Assembly: GCA_030609785.1 (NCBI GenBank)
Contig: JAUWTC010000243.1
Location: forward strand, 1-5,067
Length of the DNA stretch: 5,067 bases
Reading direction: 5' to 3'
DNA from: Holophagae bacterium
GTDB taxonomy: Bacteria > Acidobacteriota > Thermoanaerobaculia > Thermoanaerobaculales > Sulfomarinibacteraceae
Shown here one piece after another: positions 1 through 5,066 of the stretch; the stretch's first letter is position 1, and each line of letters opens with the position of its first letter. The position numbers and the translations under genes are program-made. Below the pieces are notes generated by a model. It was not told where the DNA came from and did not search any database. It saw nothing but the letters and a program-made list of their open reading frames with translations.

Positions 1-357
1 GCCGACGCCGTCGCCCTGGCAGGGTTGGAGGCCGCTGCCGGCAACCAGCGGCGTGCCGTTCTGCTGATCCTCGGCCCCGGCCGCGATGACGCCAGTACCC
101 ACTCGCCGGCCGCCGTGCGGGCCTACCTCGATGCGCTCCGGGTGCCACTGCTCGTATTCGACGTCGCCGGGATGAGCCCCGCCGCCGAGGCATGGCGCCC
201 CGTTGACGAGGTCGTCGATCCTCTGAGATGGCTGTCGTCGGTTGAGTGGCTCCAGGAAGATCTCGACAGCCAGCGCATCGTCTGGCTCATCGGCCGACAT
301 TTGCCCGCCGATATCACCCTTGGACCGAAGGCCAAGGGTATTGAGTTGGTGCGGTAG
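1..357 (+). CDS. C-terminal part of a VWA-domain-like protein (5' truncated)
   Basis: The reading frame is open from the first base to a TAG at 355-357, giving 118 residues. A TTG at 25 could be read as a start, but the frame continues upstream of it without a stop and the fold appears to begin earlier, so I treat the gene as cut by the window edge. In-window residues 17-55 (RRAVLLILGPGRDDAS, then SPAAVRAYLDALRVPLLVFDV) have the shape of the late part of a VWA domain: a hydrophobic strand, an acidic loop ending in S, an amphipathic helix, then another hydrophobic strand. The usual DG of that loop is replaced by PG, so metal binding may be weak or lost. The tail (DLDSQRIVWLIGRHLP, residues 87-102) is predicted soluble. 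Similar VWA proteins are frequent in Acidobacteriota, where most have no assigned role. No membrane segment is visible in this part. VWA assignment is moderate; substrate and function are unknown. Confidence 0.6.
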   Translation, partial: ADAVALAGLEAAAGNQRRAVLLILGPGRDDASTHSPAAVRAYLDALRVPLLVFDVAGMSPAAEAWRPVDEVVDPLRWLSSVEWLQEDLDSQRIVWLIGRHLPADITLGPKAKGIELVR

Positions 358-360
358 GGA

Positions 361-384
361 GCCTGGGAGGCAAGGGCGCCAGGC
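361..384 (+). other. Small hairpin just after the VWA-like gene stop
   Basis: GCCTGG (361-366) is the exact reverse complement of CCAGGC (379-384), separated by 12 nt. It starts 3 nt after the upstream stop codon. It shares bases 382-384 with the next stem, so the two are mutually exclusive folds. There is no U-tract after it, so it is not a canonical intrinsic terminator. Confidence 0.35.
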
Positions 385-410
385 GTGCCCCCTCTCCGAC
401 GGGGCGTGCC
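382..410 (+). other. Hairpin H1, stem favoured on the plus-strand RNA
   Basis: Bases 382-391 pair with 401-410 over 10 positions with a 9-nt loop; two of the pairs are G-U in the plus-strand RNA (385-407 and 386-406). On the minus-strand RNA the same positions would be C-A mismatches, so the stem makes more sense as part of the transcript of the plus-strand VWA-like gene, which ends 25 nt upstream. A TTTT run occurs at 420-423, but 9 nt after the stem, too far for a standard terminator. It may help end transcription or protect the 3' end. Confidence 0.4.
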
Positions 411-412
411 GT

Positions 413-472
413 ACACAGCTTTTCCCCCCGGCAGACTCATCGGCAGCGGTGTCATTGCGGGAAAGGCTGTGT
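413..472 (+). repeat. Inverted repeat / long hairpin H2
   Basis: Bases 413-426 (ACACAGCTTTTCCC) pair with 459-472 (GGGAAAGGCTGTGT) at all 14 positions, 13 Watson-Crick and one U-G (420-465) in the plus-strand RNA; the loop is 32 nt. On the opposite strand the wobble becomes an A-C mismatch, so folding is again slightly better on the plus strand. Neither strand has a U-tract after the stem. It lies 2 nt after H1 and 8 nt before H3. Confidence 0.6.
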
Positions 473-480
473 GGGGCAAC

Positions 481-534
481 CCTCGGCGAGCGCCTCAGCG
501 ACCGAATGTCGGCCGACGGTGTAGGCCGCCGAGG
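481..534. repeat. Inverted repeat H3
   Basis: CCTCGGCG (481-488) and CGCCGAGG (527-534) are exact reverse complements around a 38-nt loop. The loop contains a further 10-nt palindrome, GTCGGCCGAC, at 509-518. On the plus strand the right arm is followed by TCTTTTCCC, a weak pyrimidine run. In GC-rich DNA an 8-bp stem with this loop could be chance; it is listed because it sits directly between two stronger stems. Confidence 0.35.
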
Positions 535-537
535 TCT

Positions 538-590
538 TTTCCCGGAGGGGCGGTGCTCCCCCGATTCGAAAATGTTGCCCCTCCGGGAAA
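538..590. repeat. Perfect 14-bp inverted repeat / hairpin H4
   Basis: TTTCCCGGAGGGGC (538-551) and GCCCCTCCGGGAAA (577-590) are perfect reverse complements over 14 bp, with a 25-nt loop. It lies between two convergent genes, the position of a bidirectional terminator, but the arms begin with T and end with A and no T-tract follows on either strand. A terminator of unusual form, an mRNA 3'-end protector or a copy of an interspersed palindromic repeat are all possible. Confidence 0.65.
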
Positions 591-594
591 TGAT

Positions 595-610
595 CGAGCG
601 GGGGCGCTCG
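595..610. other. Small hairpin H5 with GGGG loop
   Basis: CGAGCG (595-600) and CGCTCG (605-610) form a perfect 6-bp stem closing a four-base loop. It continues the row of stems 4 nt after H4. On its own it is a common chance structure in GC-rich DNA. The rest of the gap, 611-658, shows no clear gene or signal to me. Confidence 0.3.
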
Positions 611-658
611 CGCGCTCCCGAAGGCCGGGTTTGGAAATCAGGGGCCGGAGCAGGGTCG

Positions 659-1384
659 TCACCTTTGTGGGGGTTGTGGAGATTCTTCAAGATCTCCCTC
701 GCCAATTTGCGTATTCAGCGAAGCCAGAACAGCCTCCAACGACCTCATCGACCCGTTAGAATCAGTAACTGTTGACGCTTCAAGCTCCTCTGCGCACCGA
801 ATCAAACGCTGCCGGGCTTCCTCAGAGTCTGCTTCTTCGATGGCCTTGTTGATCAGAGACCCCAAGTCCTCGTCGGCCGCTATGAAGTCGTAATACGGCT
901 CGGAGTGGTCGCCGAACATGGTCCAATCAACCCAACGGGCCACTCTTTCTCTTTCCTGCTCCGGAGGTTCAACCCAACCACCATCGGAGCCCTTTCGGTG
1001 CTCGACTTCCAGAAAAAGGCGTCCGTATTTCACTCGAACGTCGTCATGGGAATCCGAGTCCCTGTCGAAGTAGGACCACGTTGGTTCATTCGAGAGTCGC
1101 TTTGGAACTTCGAGCCCAAGAATGGCGAAGGGAACAGCCAAAAGCTCTGGTTCGGAATAACCAGTCCAAAACGAAATGTCCGGGTTTTCGAGGTTCTTCA
1201 GGCTCGTTCGGACTGGGGACCCCCAGCGATAATGCGTCTCCATGACGGCGGTCGGAAATGACTCAGTTTCGGTCCGGAATAGAAAACCGAACCGAGATAC
1301 CAGAAAAACCGTGAGGCCCACAACCCCAACGGCCAACACCAGAGCGACGAATCGAGAACGCATGCTTTGGAGAATAGCCTCCAT
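659..1384 (-). CDS. Hypothetical protein with one N-terminal membrane segment
   Basis: This frame encodes 241 residues and ends in TGA. I do not recognise the family. Residues 12-36 (RFVALVLAVGVVGLTVFLVS and following) form one strong hydrophobic segment preceded by basic residues, which suggests an N-in membrane anchor with the rest outside the cytoplasm; no lipobox or clear signal-peptidase site is seen. The remainder looks soluble, with aromatic-rich stretches (SFWTGYSEPELL, 71-82; EPTWSYFDRD, 100-109), a charged helix-like region at about 171-204 and an acidic, proline-rich tail. The only cysteine is C197. The start is uncertain: the ATG at 1384 lacks a clear ribosome site, and an ATG at 1363 (codon 8) has GGAGG 14 nt upstream, a rather long spacing; both keep the membrane segment. 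Base composition is lower in GC than the nad genes (27/60 at 1141-1200 against 40/60 at 3481-3540), with no strong GC3 bias. It lies 310 nt after nadC and is probably transcribed separately, or by readthrough. Confidence 0.7.
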   Translation of the reverse strand: MEAILQSMRSRFVALVLAVGVVGLTVFLVSRFGFLFRTETESFPTAVMETHYRWGSPVRTSLKNLENPDISFWTGYSEPELLAVPFAILGLEVPKRLSNEPTWSYFDRDSDSHDDVRVKYGRLFLEVEHRKGSDGGWVEPPEQERERVARWVDWTMFGDHSEPYYDFIAADEDLGSLINKAIEEADSEEARQRLIRCAEELEASTVTDSNGSMRSLEAVLASLNTQIGEGDLEESPQPPQR

Positions 1385-1406
1385 AATCAGGTTAGACCAG
1401 GAATAC

Positions 1407-1419
1407 GGAACAAAGTTCC
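1407..1419. promoter_or_regulatory. Short palindrome upstream of the orphan membrane-protein gene
   Basis: GGAACAAAGTTCC is a perfect 5-3-5 inverted repeat, 22 nt upstream of the ATG at 1384. It could be a regulator half-site pair near the promoter of the minus-strand orphan gene. I could not identify a convincing -35/-10 pair around it, and 5-bp arms can arise by chance. Confidence 0.2.
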
Positions 1420-1456
1420 ACCATGCTCACGGCACCACCGGACAGTTCGCCGCCCA

Positions 1457-1534
1457 CGGACGCGGTCGCGGTCTGCGGATCCGGTCCCGGGCACGGCCCC
1501 CGACGCGGTTGGCGGTCCACTGCCCCGGTTCCGG
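1457..1534. repeat. Degenerate CGGNNN hexamer array
   Basis: CGG triplets occur at 1457, 1463, 1469, 1476, 1482, 1488, 1494, 1506, 1513, 1526 and 1532, so spacings are 6, 6, 7, 6, 6, 6, 12, 7, 13 and 6. The three bases between are variable. Frames crossing it give only low-complexity peptides (for example PGPGSATASESGSAS-like on the minus strand), so it is treated as non-coding. It lies in the gap between nadC and the orphan gene. Confidence 0.6.
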
Positions 1535-1544
1535 TCGCTGTACC

Positions 1545-1598
1545 CTGCCACTGACGCGGACCCTGATTCTGACGCTGTCGCTGATCCTGGCCCTGGCG
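1545..1598. repeat. Degenerate CTGNNN hexamer array
   Basis: Nine consecutive 6-nt units begin at 1545, and eight of them start with CTG (the third unit, at 1557, starts CGG). The last three bases vary: CCA, ACG, ACC, ATT, ACG, TCG, ATC, GCC, GCG. There is no insertion or deletion across the 54 nt. On the nad-operon strand this reads as NNNCAG. It follows the CGG block after 10 nt and may be a diverged expansion of the same kind of unit. Confidence 0.7.
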
Positions 1599-1623
1599 AG
1601 TACACCCAGCCCCAGCATTCAAA

Positions 1624-1694
1624 GTTGAGCGTTGAACGTTGGACGTTGAACGTTCACCCTTCACCCTTCACCCTTCACCCTTCAAACTTCACAT
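1624..1694. repeat. Ten-unit in-phase heptamer array abutting the nadC stop
   Basis: Starting at 1624 the sequence divides into 7-mers without a phase change: GTTGAGC, GTTGAAC, GTTGGAC, GTTGAAC, GTTCACC, then CTTCACC three times, CTTCAAA and CTTCACA, plus one base. The first four units belong to a GTTGRRC type and the rest to a YTTCACC type; the change happens at a 10-nt palindrome, TGAACGTTCA (1647-1656). The array ends exactly at the base before the nadC stop triplet (1695-1697), so it would form the start of the nad operon's 3' untranslated region. No intrinsic terminator with a U-tract is seen here. Confidence 0.85.
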
Positions 1695-2546
1695 TTATTC
1701 CCCATCCAACCCCAAATCCAAACACGGCGCACTATGAGCCAGGGCGCCGACCGAAAGAAAATCGACCCCCGTGGCCGCTACCTCAGCGGCGGTCTCCAGG
1801 GTGATACCTCCCGAAGCTTCGGTGATCGCCCGGCCGCCGACCATCTCGACCGCTCTTCGGAGCGTTTCGGGCTCCATGTTGTCCAAGAGCACGATGTCGA
1901 CTCCGACGGTGAGGGCCTGCTCCAGCTGGAACAGCGTATCGACCTCCAGTTCTACCTTTGGCGTGTGGCCGATGTTCTGTCGAACCAGGGCAACCGCATT
2001 TTCGATCGACCCGGCAACGGCTAAGTGGTTGTCCTTGATCAGGACCGCGTCGTCGAGACCGAAGCGGTGATTTGATCCCCCGCCACAGCGAACGGCATAT
2101 TTTTCCAACGTCCGAAGTCCGGGGGTGGTCTTGCGCGTGCAGACGATGCCTGCGCCCGTGCCGGCGACGGCCTCGACGTACCTCGCCGTCAGCGTCGCAA
2201 TTCCCGACAGTCGCCCCAGGAAGTTGAGGGCCGTTCGCTCGGCGCCGAGGATCGCACGTGCCGGTCCTTCGACCGTCAACAGGGTTGCGCCGGGCTCCAA
2301 TTCGGCCCCATCCACCCGGGTCAGCACAATCTGGACCGAGGCATCCATCAGCTCGAATGCCAGGGCCGCGATGCCACCGCCGGCCAAACGACCCGCCTGG
2401 CGCGCCACGATACGCCCGGAAAACTGCGCGCCGGGATCGACGATTGCATCGGTCGTCAGGTCACCACCACGACCGAGGTCTTCGAGAAGACCCTGCCGAA
2501 CGATGTCTTCAATGAGGATTCTTTGTATTCCCTTTATAACCACCAT
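1695..2546 (-). CDS. nadC: Quinolinate phosphoribosyltransferase (decarboxylating)
   Basis: NadC converts quinolinate and PRPP to nicotinate mononucleotide, releasing CO2 and pyrophosphate, in the cytoplasm. From the preferred ATG at 2546 it has 283 residues, normal for the family. The N-terminal domain carries ILIEDIVRQGLLEDLGRGGD (residues 10-29). The barrel domain shows ERTALNFLGRLSGIAT (103-118), TRKTTPGLR (137-145), GGGSNHRFGL (155-164), LIKDNH (169-174), the ELEVD region near 201, LLDNM (220-224), EASGGI (243-248) and VGALAHS (266-272). The expected quinolinate and PRPP contacts R104, R138, K139, H160, R161, K171 and D222 are all present. A longer frame opens at a GTG at 2606, but that would overlap nadB by 53 nt without a well-placed ribosome site and add 20 residues not typical of NadC. 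The ATG at 2546 is 7 nt after the nadB stop, with an AGG six bases upstream. Nothing is missing or broken; it is the last gene of the operon. Confidence 0.97.
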   Translation of the reverse strand: MVVIKGIQRILIEDIVRQGLLEDLGRGGDLTTDAIVDPGAQFSGRIVARQAGRLAGGGIAALAFELMDASVQIVLTRVDGAELEPGATLLTVEGPARAILGAERTALNFLGRLSGIATLTARYVEAVAGTGAGIVCTRKTTPGLRTLEKYAVRCGGGSNHRFGLDDAVLIKDNHLAVAGSIENAVALVRQNIGHTPKVELEVDTLFQLEQALTVGVDIVLLDNMEPETLRRAVEMVGGRAITEASGGITLETAAEVAATGVDFLSVGALAHSAPCLDLGLDGE

Positions 2547-2552
2547 GGCAAA

Positions 2553-2559
2553 CCTACCC
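2553..2559 (-). promoter_or_regulatory. Weak ribosome binding site of nadC, overlapping the nadB stop
   Basis: On the minus strand GGGTAGG occupies 2559-2553 and includes the TAG stop of nadB (2556-2554). It ends 6 nt before the ATG at 2546. The match to the anti-Shine-Dalgarno is partial (AGG), so nadC translation may depend on ribosomes finishing nadB. This site decides the nadC start in favour of 2546. Confidence 0.55.
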
Positions 2560-4143
2560 AACTGCCGCTGCAGGCTGCACGACATGCGGAGGGATGAGGC
2601 GATCACCCTCGAACACCAGGTCCTGCAGCCAACACGGGCTGGACCATGGTACGTCGGCTCGGAAGTGTGCGCCTCGGCTTTCGGTTCGGGCCTCCGCTGC
2701 TCTGAGGATCAAGGCGGCGACCCGCATCATGTGGGCCAGTTCTCCCGGTTGAGGGGCCACAACTCGACGGAGTTCTGCCAACTGCTCGTGAGCGATCGTC
2801 AACGACCCTTGAGTTCGCTCGACGCCGGCCCCGGCCTCCATGATCACGCGAAGATCGTATGCCGCTTGCTGGTTTCCGCCGTCGTCCAACCAGGGCGAAT
2901 CCGCCCAGGGGAAATCGGAATGGCTCTGTACCTCGCTGACCGCAACGGGAATCTGGAGAGACATGCGGGCAAGGTCCTCGCCGCAGCGGGCCCCAACCAC
3001 CAGGGCCTCCAGCAGGGAGTTGGATGCCAGTCGATTGGCGCCGTGCATACCGGTGAATGCAGTCTCTCCGCAGGCCCGCAGGCCCGGCACCGAGGTCCGT
3101 CCCTCGAGATCGGTGACGACTCCCCCCATGTGGTAGTGGGCCGCGGGAGAGACGGGAAGCAAATCCTGCGACGGATCCAGCCCTTGGCGGGCACACAGAT
3201 CGACGACGGTGGGGAATCGGCGGCTCAAGGAGCCCAGGCCGCTGGCATCCAGAAACACCCGTCGACCCAGACGGCGACGAACAGCGATCGCCCGGGCGAC
3301 GACGTCCCGCGGGGCCAGGTCGGCCATTGCATGCTCCATGTGCATAAACCGCTCTCCCCGGTCATCGACCAAAACGGCGCCCTCGCCACGCAATGCCTCC
3401 GTCAAGAGGGCCATCGGCCGGTCGGGGCCGTCGAGCGCCGTCGGGTGGAACTGCACGAACTCCAATTCCGCAGAGCGGGCTCCGACGCCCGCTGCCAGGG
3501 CAAGACCGTCTCCGGTCGCTTCGACCGGGTTTGTCGTATGGCTGTAGATCTGGCCGATTCCACCGGTCGCCAGAATGACGGTTGCAGCGGTGACGAGCAG
3601 CGGCCGGCCGTCCCGCCCGATGGCGACGACACCGACCACCCGCCCCCGCTCGAAGAGAAGATCGACGACAATGTGGTGCTCGATGATCTCCACTCGGGAT
3701 GAGCGCATGATCGCCGAGGCCAGAGTTCGAACCAGTTCGACGCCTGTCGCATCGCCCGTGGCATGGGCAACCCTGTCCAGGCTGTGGGCGCCTTCACGAC
3801 CGAGGTCAAGTGCCCCATCCGGCCGGCGGTCGAACAGTGCCCCCCATTCCACCAGTTCTGCGATCCTCGCCGGGCCTTCGTTGGTAACGGCCCGAACGAC
3901 CTCGTCGTGGCACAAACCCGTGCCCGCAGCCACCGTGTCAGCCGCATGGGCCTCTGGAGAATCCGTCGGCCCCATTGCCACGGCGACGCCGCCCTGGGCA
4001 AGGGGGCTGGCCCCACCCGCTCCGACCCCCGCCTTGGTCAGCATCACAACCCGCCGGCCGGAGGCATGAAGGGCGGCCGACATCCCGGCGATGCCCGCCC
4101 CGACGACAATTACGTCCGTTCTCAAGGTCCGTACGGTACTCAT
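2554..4143 (-). CDS. nadB: L-aspartate oxidase
   Basis: NadB is an FAD enzyme that oxidises L-aspartate to iminoaspartate, the first step of the aspartate route to NAD; the unstable product is passed to NadA. The frame has 529 residues, the usual length. The FAD dinucleotide motif GAGIAG is at 15-20, followed by the flavin-binding stretch GGASPLAQGGVA (43-54). Expected active-site features are present: REGAHS (116-121, with E117), QFHPTAL (231-237, with H233), TEALRGEGA (248-256), PRDVVARAI (278-286, with R279), HYHMGG (336-341, with H336) and GANRLASNSLLE (368-379, with R371). The C-terminal three-helix domain contains ARTESRGAHFRADVPW (485-500), the normal family ending. The ATG at 4143 is 2 nt after the nadA TGA and is preceded by GGGAGG, so the start is well supported. 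HYTCGG of the E. coli enzyme reads HYHMGG here, a common variation. The succinate dehydrogenase flavoprotein family is related, but the operon and the motifs identify NadB. Confidence 0.98.
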   Translation of the reverse strand: MSTVRTLRTDVIVVGAGIAGMSAALHASGRRVVMLTKAGVGAGGASPLAQGGVAVAMGPTDSPEAHAADTVAAGTGLCHDEVVRAVTNEGPARIAELVEWGALFDRRPDGALDLGREGAHSLDRVAHATGDATGVELVRTLASAIMRSSRVEIIEHHIVVDLLFERGRVVGVVAIGRDGRPLLVTAATVILATGGIGQIYSHTTNPVEATGDGLALAAGVGARSAELEFVQFHPTALDGPDRPMALLTEALRGEGAVLVDDRGERFMHMEHAMADLAPRDVVARAIAVRRRLGRRVFLDASGLGSLSRRFPTVVDLCARQGLDPSQDLLPVSPAAHYHMGGVVTDLEGRTSVPGLRACGETAFTGMHGANRLASNSLLEALVVGARCGEDLARMSLQIPVAVSEVQSHSDFPWADSPWLDDGGNQQAAYDLRVIMEAGAGVERTQGSLTIAHEQLAELRRVVAPQPGELAHMMRVAALILRAAEARTESRGAHFRADVPWSSPCWLQDLVFEGDRLIPPHVVQPAAAVG

Positions 4144-4145
4144 CC

Positions 4146-5066
4146 TCAGCCTCCCGGTCCCCGTCCAACGGCCAGCATCTTCTCAACCGAGAGCCTCGCC
4201 CGCTCGGCCACATCCGCCGCCACCTCGACCTCATGTCGGAGGTAGAGAAGGCTGTCCCGGATGTTTTCAAGGGTGATCCTTTTCATGTGGGGACAGATCG
4301 TGCACGAGCGAACAAACTCAACGTCGGGGAACTCCGCGGAAACGTTGTCGGACATCGAACACTCGGTGATCATGACGACACGTTCCGGGCGCTGGTCAGC
4401 CACGAACCGGATCATGCCCGACGTCGACCCAACCATGTCCGCCTCTTTGAGAACCGGCAGATCGCACTCCGGATGAGCTATCACCGTCACGTCTGGGAAC
4501 TGCCGGCGATAGGCATGTACGTCCTCAACCGTGAACTGCTCGTGGACCTCACATCGTCCGTTCCACAGGATGACCTCGACGTCGGTGTTGTCGGCGACCC
4601 ATTGGCCCAAGAACTCATCAGGCAGGAAAATCACACGTTCCGAGCCCAGGGACTCAACCACCTCGACGGCGTTGGCCGAAGTGCAGCAGATGTCGACCTC
4701 CGCCTTGACCGCCGCCGTGGTGTTGACGTACGTGACGACCGGAACCCCGGGGTACTCGGCCTTGAGGCGCCGGACATCGTCTGCGGTAATGGAATCGGCC
4801 AGCGAACAACCCGCTTGCGCGTCGGGGATCAACACCCTCCGATCAGGACTGAGCACCTTGGCGGTCTCCGCCATGAAATGCACGCCACAGACGACGATCG
4901 TCTCGGCTTCCACTTCTGCTGCCTTCTGTGCCAGAGCCAAGGAATCACCGCAGATGTCGGCAACGCCGTGGAAGATCTCCGGCGTCTGATAGTTGTGGGC
5001 CAGAATTACCGCGTTACGCTGACGCTTGAGGCGATTGATCTCGGCCACCAACGGTGCATGAACCAC
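4146..5066 (-). CDS. nadA: Quinolinate synthase, [4Fe-4S] enzyme
   Basis: NadA condenses iminoaspartate from NadB with dihydroxyacetone phosphate to quinolinate, using an oxygen-sensitive [4Fe-4S] cluster. From a GTG at 5066 it has 306 residues, close to the short NadA type known from Thermotoga and archaea rather than the longer E. coli or Bacillus form. The protein has three similar sub-domains. Cluster ligands are expected at C87 (AGCSLAD), C172 (NGRCEVHEQF) and C258 (CTICPHMK). Substrate-site motifs are LAHNYQ (22-27), GDSL (40-43), TYVNTT (112-117), CCTSANAVEVV (127-137), HPEC (198-201) and VGSTSGM (212-218). C255 forms a CxxC with C258, as in several other NadA proteins. The stop TGA is at 4148-4146. 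The window ends one base beyond the GTG, so its ribosome site is not visible and a longer N-terminus cannot be excluded, although the distance from start to LAHNY matches short NadA proteins. It is the first gene seen of the nadA-nadB-nadC operon. Confidence 0.97.
   Translation of the reverse strand: MVHAPLVAEINRLKRQRNAVILAHNYQTPEIFHGVADICGDSLALAQKAAEVEAETIVVCGVHFMAETAKVLSPDRRVLIPDAQAGCSLADSITADDVRRLKAEYPGVPVVTYVNTTAAVKAEVDICCTSANAVEVVESLGSERVIFLPDEFLGQWVADNTDVEVILWNGRCEVHEQFTVEDVHAYRRQFPDVTVIAHPECDLPVLKEADMVGSTSGMIRFVADQRPERVVMITECSMSDNVSAEFPDVEFVRSCTICPHMKRITLENIRDSLLYLRHEVEVAADVAERARLSVEKMLAVGRGPGG
4150..4155 (-). promoter_or_regulatory. Ribosome binding site of nadB inside the end of nadA
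   Basis: GGGAGG lies on the minus strand at 4155-4150, within the last codons of nadA. It is 6 nt from the nadB ATG at 4143, an ideal spacing. The nadA stop TGA (4148-4146) falls between the two, so termination and initiation occur within a few bases and translational coupling is likely. Confidence 0.8.

Noticed and set aside
538..590. Canonical rho-independent terminator
   Set aside because: The stem is strong, but there is no U-tract after it on either strand; the adjacent bases are AAATGATC on the plus strand and AAAAGACC on the minus strand.
358..658. Insertion sequence or MITE with terminal inverted repeats
   Set aside because: The inverted repeats are internal and sequential, not at two ends of one unit, and I see no target-site duplication or transposase remnant.
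242..775. Overlapping plus-strand frames (242-775 and 385-759) crossing the convergent gap
   Set aside because: They start inside the VWA-like gene or the hairpin region and run into the opposite-strand orphan gene. The predicted peptides are arginine-rich and low in structure, and their frames conflict with the inverted repeats.
1385..1440. Sigma-70 promoter for the orphan gene
   Set aside because: TTGTTC and TAACCT on the minus strand are only 13 nt apart, too close for a standard -35/-10 pair, and no better pair was found by eye.
1457..1694. CRISPR array
   Set aside because: The period is 6-7 nt, with no 25-40 nt repeats, no spacers of uniform length and no cas genes in the window.
1242..1804. 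Plus- and minus-strand frames through the hexamer/heptamer region (such as 1242-1628, 1367-1804, 1392-1664)
   Set aside because: The peptides simply translate the repeats (TLILTLSLILALAS or QGQDQRQRQNQG patterns) and have no sign of a real protein.
2125..3702. A 525-codon open frame on the plus strand, antisense to nadB and nadC
   Set aside because: The opposite strand encodes clear NadB and NadC with all family motifs. The antisense translation is rich in R, P, S and G with no recognisable domain, as expected for shadow frames in GC-rich coding DNA.
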